A DNA stretch of 64,000 nt from assembly GCA_963746155.1 (NCBI GenBank), contig CAVVAB010000009.1, forward strand, positions 492,456-556,455, read 5' to 3'. The position numbers and the translations under genes were made by a program. The DNA comes from AC-32 sp963746155 (GTDB taxonomy: Bacteria > Actinomycetota > Thermoleophilia > Gaiellales > Gaiellaceae). Under the pieces are notes generated by a model. The model was not told the DNA's origin. It searched no databases and was given only the letters and a program-made list of their open reading frames with translations. Below are positions 59,580 to 64,000 of the stretch, piece by piece (within the stretch, counting starts at the first letter, position 1; the number at the start of each line of letters is the position of its first letter).

Positions 59580-60047
59580 CTAGATCCCGCGCCGATCCCG
59601 TCGTCGCTCGCGTCTACGCACACCGCACACGGAGACGGGCGATAGCGGCCGCCCGAACGGGTCGATGAACAGCGTGACGGGTCCTGTGTGCGCCGGGACC
59701 GCTCCCTCGAGCACGTCGATGGAGTAGGAGAGATTGCCCTCGCCGGAGAGCTTCGGCGCCGTGAGCACGACCACCGCGTCGACGGGGACATCGGCGCCGG
59801 GCTCGAGGAAGGAGAGCACCGCGTTCGGCGGGTCGGTCTCGAAGCTGTTGTCGCCGATGGCCCACAGGTCGACGAAATCGGTCGTGGCCATGTGCCCGAC
59901 GACCCGCTGGGGCCGGTCGGAGAAGTAGAGCGTCGAGGGTGCGATCCCTTGCAGCGTCAGCCTGCCGCCATCGCTCTCGATGCCCTGCGCAGTCTGCACG
60001 AACATCGACTCCTCGTTCTCGAGCTGTTCGGCCAATATCTCGGTCAT
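59580..60047 (-). CDS. Hypothetical protein (155 aa)
   Basis: Soluble protein of 155 aa with no recognised family. A mostly beta region: SMFVQTAQGIESDGGRLTLQGIAPSTLYFSDRPQRVVGHMATTDFVDLWAIGDNSFETDPPNAVLSFLEPG, then VPVDAVVVLTAPKLSGEGNLSYSIDVLEG and an Arg-rich end RRRERRRDRRGI (read in parts). AAGGAGG lies at the correct distance before the ATG. It is the first of the run of four minus-strand genes down to 57955. Confidence 0.62.
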   Translation of the reverse strand: MTEILAEQLENEESMFVQTAQGIESDGGRLTLQGIAPSTLYFSDRPQRVVGHMATTDFVDLWAIGDNSFETDPPNAVLSFLEPGADVPVDAVVVLTAPKLSGEGNLSYSIDVLEGAVPAHTGPVTLFIDPFGRPLSPVSVCGVRRRERRRDRRGI

Positions 60048-60166
60048 CGTTGTACCTCCTTGTCAGGCTTGGGGCGGGCGGCGGGAAGGTCCAGTGACGG
60101 CTCTGTTCCCCGCCCTGGAACAGCGATCCTGAACCCGGTGCCGTACCGAGACGTCCGTGGATTCGC

Positions 60167-60433
60167 TCACTCCACCGGACCTTCCCGGCGGGTGGGAAGG
60201 AGGCCAGCACTCTCAGCCAACTCCACGGCCTCGGCTCGGTTTGTGGCCTCGAGTTTCTTGTAGATGTGTTGGACGTGGGTCTTCACGGTTGGACGACTGA
60301 TGCCTAAGCGCTCGCCGATCGCGGCGAGCGTCCGATGGGTCGGGAGGAAGGTGAGGACGGCCGTCTCGGTCGGCGTCAGATGAGCCGCCGTGCGCGATGT
60401 TCTCTTGCTGGACGCTCTCGGCTGGCCGGCCAT
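60167..60433 (-). CDS. Orphan LuxR-type HTH protein
   Basis: Protein of 88 aa consisting almost only of a GerE/LuxR HTH: LTPTETAVLTFLPTHRTLAAIGERLGISRPTVKTHVQHIYKKLEATNRAEAVELAESAGLL (read in parts), with the recognition helix SRPTVKTHVQHIY. It closely resembles the C-terminal HTH of the large regulator encoded next door on the other strand. Minus-strand TAGCGT lies seven bases before the ATG at 60433, implying a leaderless message. It may bind the same sites as its neighbour. Confidence 0.82.
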   Translation of the reverse strand: MAGQPRASSKRTSRTAAHLTPTETAVLTFLPTHRTLAAIGERLGISRPTVKTHVQHIYKKLEATNRAEAVELAESAGLLPTRREGPVE

Positions 60434-62845
60434 GCGCCGAACGCTACGCCGGCGGCGGCTGATCTCTCATCGGCCAAAGAGGCTGATATTCTCGCCCGGA
60501 ACCGTTTCGAGCGCGGACGTCGGCGAGGAGGGCGCTACGCATGTCTCAGGAGCGCGCTGGCTCGCGATGCTATCGGGGCTTGGGTCAAAGCTATCGCTAG
60601 TTCTTCCCCTCCTCTCGAGCGTCGGCGCCTGCTGAAGGCGCCAGCGGTACTGGTTCCGCCTGTTCGAGCCGATGCGGTGCCGCGAGCCCGCCTCGCTCCG
60701 TTGCAGGAGGTCGTGCAGCGCAGCCGGGTAGTGCTGGTTTCTGCGCCGGCCGGTTACGGGAAATCGACCCTTATCGCGCAGTGGAGCAACGTGGATCCGA
60801 GGGTCAGCTGCTGGGTGCAGGTCGCACACGGCGACAACGACCCCGTGGCGCTGCTCGCACGCGTTGCGGCAGCGCTCGAGCGCATTGGCCCGGTGCGCGG
60901 TGACCTGCTGGAGGAGTTGTCACGAAGAACGCCGAGGATCGTCGAAGTCGCCCTTCCTCTCCTGGCTGCCGACCTCGGCGAGCGTGATCCGTTCGTGTTG
61001 GTGCTGGACGACGTTCACCTCATCACCGCCAAGAGGAGCCGCTCGATTATCGGGTTCCTCGCCGAACAGGTGCCGTCCGGCTCTCAGCTGGTGTTGGTCA
61101 CGCGTGGCGATCCGGGACTGCGGCTCGGCCGCCTCCGTGCAAGTGGCGATCTGGTCGAGGTGGGTGACGCGCTCCTCGCTCTGGACACGGAGGAGACGAG
61201 AGCCGTTGCCGCCCGCGGCGGTCTGGAGCTGTCGGAGGAGGCGGCCGAGGCTCTGCGCGAGCGGACGGAGGGGTGGGCTGCCGCGGTCGCGCTGGCAACG
61301 CTCTCGTTGCGAGACCGCGACGATGCCGCCGCCAGGGCTGCCGGTCTGACCGGCACTCAGCAGCAGGTCGCCGACTACCTCCTGGAAGAGGTGCTGGGTC
61401 GCCAGCCGGACAATCTCAAGACGTTCCTGCTCGGTACGTCGATCCTCGACCGGATGACGCCACCCCTGTGCGATGCGGTGCTCGGCACGGACGACGCTGC
61501 CGATTCGCTCGAGGCCCTCGCGCGCTCGAATGCGTTCGTCGTCCCGCTCGACGATCGCGGCGGGTGGTTCCGCTACCACCACCTGTTCAGTGACTTCCTC
61601 CGAGCGGAGCTCAGCCGTCGCCATCCGGAGTTGCTCCGCGTGTATCTGCGGCGGGCGGCAGATTGGTGCGAGCTGCACGGAAGCCCTGACGAGGGGTTCG
61701 CCTACGCGCACGAGAGCGGCGATCTCGCGCAGGCCGGCAGGATCGCGCACGGGCACTGGGACGAGCTCGCAGGACGCGGGCGGATCGAGACGTTGCGGCT
61801 CTGGCTCGACCGCTGCACCGACGAGGAGATCGAATCGGACGCCCAGTTGTCGATCGCGGCAGCCTGGGTGGGTGTGCTGCTCGGCGATCCGGTTGGAGCG
61901 AGGCGGTTCGTCGCCGCGGCCGAACGGAGGCCGCTCGATGTGGCATCCGACGACGGGGCAACCTCCCTTCGTTCGGCACTCGCGAATGTCCGAACTGCCG
62001 TCGCTCCCGACGGAATCCACGGGATGCTGCGCGACGCCGAGTTCGTCTACACCGCGGAGAAGCACGAGGGCACCCGCCGACTTCTCAGCGCCTGTCGGGC
62101 TCTGGGAACGGCGAACGTTCTCCTGGGGCGACCGCAAGAAGCAATCGAGGTGTTCGGGGAGGCACTTGCTCTGGCGAGCCACCGGCCAGAGCTCGCGCAC
62201 GTGCGACTCTACTGTCTCAGCTATATGGCCTTCGCGGCCACGGAAATCGGCGATCGGCGAAACGCGCAGAGATGGGCGGTCGAAGCGCTACTGCTGGTCG
62301 AAGAAGCGCATCTCGACGAGATCGCCCAGAGCGCCATCGCCTACGCGGCAGGGGCGCTGGCGCAGCAGCAGCGCGGTGACCACACGGAGGCTGCGCGCCA
62401 GCTCGAGAACGTCCGGCGGCTCCGCCCATTGCTCAACGGGGTTCCGTGGCTCGAAGCCGATTGCGCGCTGCGCTGCGCCGACATCAGCCTGAACCTCGGC
62501 GACCTCGCCGGCTCCCTCGAGTTCGCGCAGGTTGCGAGCGACGCACTCCAGGGCTACCCCGACGCCGGAACGCTTCCCGCCCGGCTGCAGCGTCTCGAAG
62601 AGCGGATCAGACGAGGGAAGGACTACGAGCTCACTCCGGCCGAGCTCCGGCTCATCGGTTTCCTGCCGACGCATCTCTCGCTCCAGGAGATCGCCGACCG
62701 TCTTCACCTCTCACGCCCAACCGTCAAGACTCACGTCGCTTCGATCTACCACAAACTCGGTGTCAAGAGCAGGTCCGAAGCCGTCGAGATCGTCGAGCAG
62801 TGCGGCCTCGGGGCGATCGACGGCCGGCTCACGATCCCCGAGTAA
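60335..62845 (+). CDS. LuxR-family (MalT/LAL-type) ATP-binding transcriptional regulator
   Basis: Large regulator with an NTPase domain (Walker A SAPAGYGKSTLIAQW; Walker B FVLVLDDVHLI), WFRYHHLFSDFLRAEL, a TPR-like middle (RPQEAIEVFGEALAL) and a C-terminal LuxR HTH (LTPAELRLIGFLPTHLSLQEIADRLHLSRPTVKTHVASIYHKLG, read in parts). Family similarity begins only near 60630 (LKAPAVLVPPVRAD). In frame, only ATGs at 60335 and 60380 precede it, and both lie inside the opposite-strand HTH gene, so the start is unresolved. An ATG at 60541 with GAGGAGGG upstream would fit if one extra base lies before 60598. Effector unknown. Confidence 0.85.
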   Translation: MGREEGEDGRLGRRQMSRRARCSLAGRSRLAGHAPNATPAAADLSSAKEADILARNRFERGRRRGGRYACLRSALARDAIGAWVKAIASSSPPLERRRLLKAPAVLVPPVRADAVPRARLAPLQEVVQRSRVVLVSAPAGYGKSTLIAQWSNVDPRVSCWVQVAHGDNDPVALLARVAAALERIGPVRGDLLEELSRRTPRIVEVALPLLAADLGERDPFVLVLDDVHLITAKRSRSIIGFLAEQVPSGSQLVLVTRGDPGLRLGRLRASGDLVEVGDALLALDTEETRAVAARGGLELSEEAAEALRERTEGWAAAVALATLSLRDRDDAAARAAGLTGTQQQVADYLLEEVLGRQPDNLKTFLLGTSILDRMTPPLCDAVLGTDDAADSLEALARSNAFVVPLDDRGGWFRYHHLFSDFLRAELSRRHPELLRVYLRRAADWCELHGSPDEGFAYAHESGDLAQAGRIAHGHWDELAGRGRIETLRLWLDRCTDEEIESDAQLSIAAAWVGVLLGDPVGARRFVAAAERRPLDVASDDGATSLRSALANVRTAVAPDGIHGMLRDAEFVYTAEKHEGTRRLLSACRALGTANVLLGRPQEAIEVFGEALALASHRPELAHVRLYCLSYMAFAATEIGDRRNAQRWAVEALLLVEEAHLDEIAQSAIAYAAGALAQQQRGDHTEAARQLENVRRLRPLLNGVPWLEADCALRCADISLNLGDLAGSLEFAQVASDALQGYPDAGTLPARLQRLEERIRRGKDYELTPAELRLIGFLPTHLSLQEIADRLHLSRPTVKTHVASIYHKLGVKSRSEAVEIVEQCGLGAIDGRLTIPE
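60441..60446 (-). promoter_or_regulatory. -10 element of orphan HTH gene (leaderless)
   Basis: Minus-strand TAGCGT, seven bases before the ATG at 60433. Confidence 0.45.
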
Positions 62846-62857
62846 GGGTCGGCAAAT

Positions 62858-62876
62858 ATCGGCCGTTGTGGCCGAT
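62858..62876. promoter_or_regulatory. Inverted repeat between LAL regulator and next gene
   Basis: ATCGGCC (62858-62864), five bases GTTGT, GGCCGAT (62870-62876): a perfect 7-bp inverted repeat 13 bp past the regulator stop. No T-run follows. It could be a regulator binding site for the downstream membrane genes or a weak terminator. Confidence 0.4.
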
Positions 62877-62978
62877 GACAGGCCGATCGTCTCCGTCGTA
62901 GCGTCGCGCAGTCGGCTGATCGGGTCGACGAAACTGCATGACCGGCCCAACCGCCGGCATCAAACGGAGGGAGCGCAA

Positions 62979-63218
62979 ATGCTCGCGTATGCGAACAACC
63001 CCAGCTTCTGGGACGTGGTCTGGTGGATGATCATCTTCTTCGTGTGGGTGATGTGGATCTTCGTCGTGATCAACGTGTTCATCGACAACTTCCGCCGCCG
63101 GGATCACAGCGGATTCGCGAAGGCGATGTGGACGATCCTGATCGTCTTCTTGCCGATTCTCGGCGTGGTCTTCTACCTGATCGCACGCCCGTCCGAGACC
63201 GCAGTCGAGGTCATGTAG
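62979..63218 (+). CDS. PLDc_N-type small membrane protein
   Basis: Protein of 79 aa with two transmembrane helices: FWDVVWWMIIFFVWVMWIFVVINVFIDNFRRRDHSGFAKAMWTILIVFLPILGVVFYLIARP (read in parts). The pattern F-x-D-x-FRR-D-x-SG-x-K-x-W-hhh-PhLGhhhYLI is the phospholipase D nuclease N-terminal (PLDc_N) domain found in cardiolipin synthases and many short stand-alone proteins. No PLD catalytic domain follows. GGAGGGAG precedes the ATG. Probably expressed under the adjacent LAL regulator, by position only. Confidence 0.82.
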   Translation: MLAYANNPSFWDVVWWMIIFFVWVMWIFVVINVFIDNFRRRDHSGFAKAMWTILIVFLPILGVVFYLIARPSETAVEVM

Positions 63219-63279
63219 CCGATGTTCTGCCGCGTTCGGCGGGCCTCGCGGCCCGCCGACGAAGCGGAAGAGCAACGAC

Positions 63280-63978
63280 GTGCCAGAGGGTCTGTCTCCA
63301 ATCGAGGTCGGCAAGGAGATCGGCGACCACGCGGAGCACGCGCACGCCCATGGCGGGGATGGACGCGGCAACCGGCTGATCTCGGTCATGGCGGCCCTGC
63401 TGCTCTCGATCGTCACGATCGTCGCAGCCTGGTCCGGCTACTCGGCAGCGAAGTGGGGCACCGAGTCGTCACTCAAGCTCGCGAAGGCCTCGGCGACTCG
63501 GACGAAAGCGAACCGCTCCTTCCAGGAGTCGCTGACTTTCCGCACCGCTGATGGGATCCTGTTCAACAGCTGGTTCGCGGCCTACCTGACGCACAACCCG
63601 AACGGGATGCGCGTCGCCGAGAAGCGCTTTCGACCCGAGTACCGGGTCGCGTTCGTCGCCTGGCTCGCCACCCACCCGTTCACGAACCCGAATGCGCCGG
63701 CGGGGCCGCAGGAGATGCCGCAGTACATCCCGACCGGCGAGGCGCGGTCACGTGTGCTGGACACGAGCGCGGACGCCTACTATGCGGAGGGTCAGAAGGC
63801 CGCCGAGACGGGTGACGAGTACGTGCGGGTGACCGTCATTCTTGCGAGCGTCTTGTTCCTGGTCGGGCTGAGCACCCAGTTCCCGCTGCTCGGCGTGCGC
63901 TTTGCCATGATCGCCGTCGGCGCCGGGCTGCTCATCTTCGCCGGCGCCCTGATCCTCACCCTACCAGGCCCTCCGTGA
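63280..63978 (+). CDS. Membrane protein, possibly DUF4337-like
   Basis: Protein of 232 aa: a charged His-rich N-terminus (IGDHAEHAHAHGGDGRGN), a first helix (LISVMAALLLSIVTIVAAWSGYSA), a helical outside or periplasmic region of about 120 residues (ESSLKLAKASATRTKANRSFQESL, MRVAEKRFRPEYRVAFVAWL), and two C-terminal helices (YVRVTVILASVLFLVGLS, FAMIAVGAGLLIFAGALILTL). The helix-plus-SGYSA junction recalls DUF4337 proteins, but this is weak. GTG start. It ends 22 bases before the window edge. Confidence 0.7.
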   Translation: MPEGLSPIEVGKEIGDHAEHAHAHGGDGRGNRLISVMAALLLSIVTIVAAWSGYSAAKWGTESSLKLAKASATRTKANRSFQESLTFRTADGILFNSWFAAYLTHNPNGMRVAEKRFRPEYRVAFVAWLATHPFTNPNAPAGPQEMPQYIPTGEARSRVLDTSADAYYAEGQKAAETGDEYVRVTVILASVLFLVGLSTQFPLLGVRFAMIAVGAGLLIFAGALILTLPGPP

Positions 63979-64000
63979 ACCCGAATCAGCAGCCCACAAT

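Overview
The window reads as a GC-rich chromosome segment (about 70 % by eye) of an actinobacterium, probably a deep-branching one such as Thermoleophilia. The pointers are two-subunit glycyl-tRNA synthetase (glyQS), PPDK with its DUF299 regulator, a DUF3866 gene, SepF/YggT/DivIVA, a DHH-CBS-CCA fusion, an ImuB/DnaE2 set under a GAAC-N4-GTTC SOS box, and many GTG starts. No rRNA gene, CRISPR array, prophage, insertion sequence or plasmid gene was seen. The placement is an inference from gene content.

Layout. 1-4.4 kb: 3' end of pyrG, an M20 peptidase, DUF3866, an aldo/keto reductase. 4.4-5.5 kb: a decay zone with two broken genes. 5.5-15.7 kb: ald, deoB, a methyltransferase, a pyrimidine phosphorylase, mutM, recO, glyQ-glyS, ppsR. 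15.6-24.4 kb: a dioxygenase/esterase pair resembling MhqO/MhqD, ppdK (the target of PpsR), a lipoprotein, an RTX-repeat protein, a rhomboid protease, comB, a hydrolase, a VOC protein, an F420/NADP reductase-like protein. 24.4-29.9 kb: SOS translesion cassette imuB-DUF6504-(antisense cupin)-dnaE2. 29.9-34.6 kb: a membrane-tethered SARP regulator, a secreted protein, a nuclease-fold protein, a class V aminotransferase, an HD protein. 34.6-55.6 kb: a dense housekeeping block covering the cell wall (murA, uppS), tRNA maturation (cca), division (sepF, yggT, divIVA), lipoprotein processing (lspA), translation (rpsB, tsf, frr, proS), pyrH, cdsA and the MEP pathway (dxr, ispG) with rseP. 55.6-64 kb: small regulators, a tRNA-Pro, a TMEM175-like channel, a run of small stress-type genes, a large LuxR (LAL) regulator beside an orphan LuxR HTH protein, and two membrane proteins.

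Expression signals. At about 25 genes a TANNNT hexamer (often TAGRCT or TAGAAT) lies 6-11 bases before the start codon with no Shine-Dalgarno sequence, which points to leaderless mRNAs. At three divergent gene pairs a single 9-bp CTA-NNN-TAG core supplies both -10 elements, with the two start codons only 17-25 bp apart. Genes inside operons instead overlap by ATGA/GTGA, or carry GGAGG-type sites.

Most notable unexplained items: a dispersed two-hairpin element (four copies plus a possible fossil inside sepF) whose stems covary; a three-tier stem in the rpsB leader; a HisB-like protein lacking its HHxxE metal ligands, encoded between murA and ridA; MurA with Asp in place of the catalytic Cys; and single-base (+1) frameshifts in four otherwise intact conserved genes (deoB, dnaE2, rluD and a nuclease-fold gene), which suggest sequence errors rather than decay.
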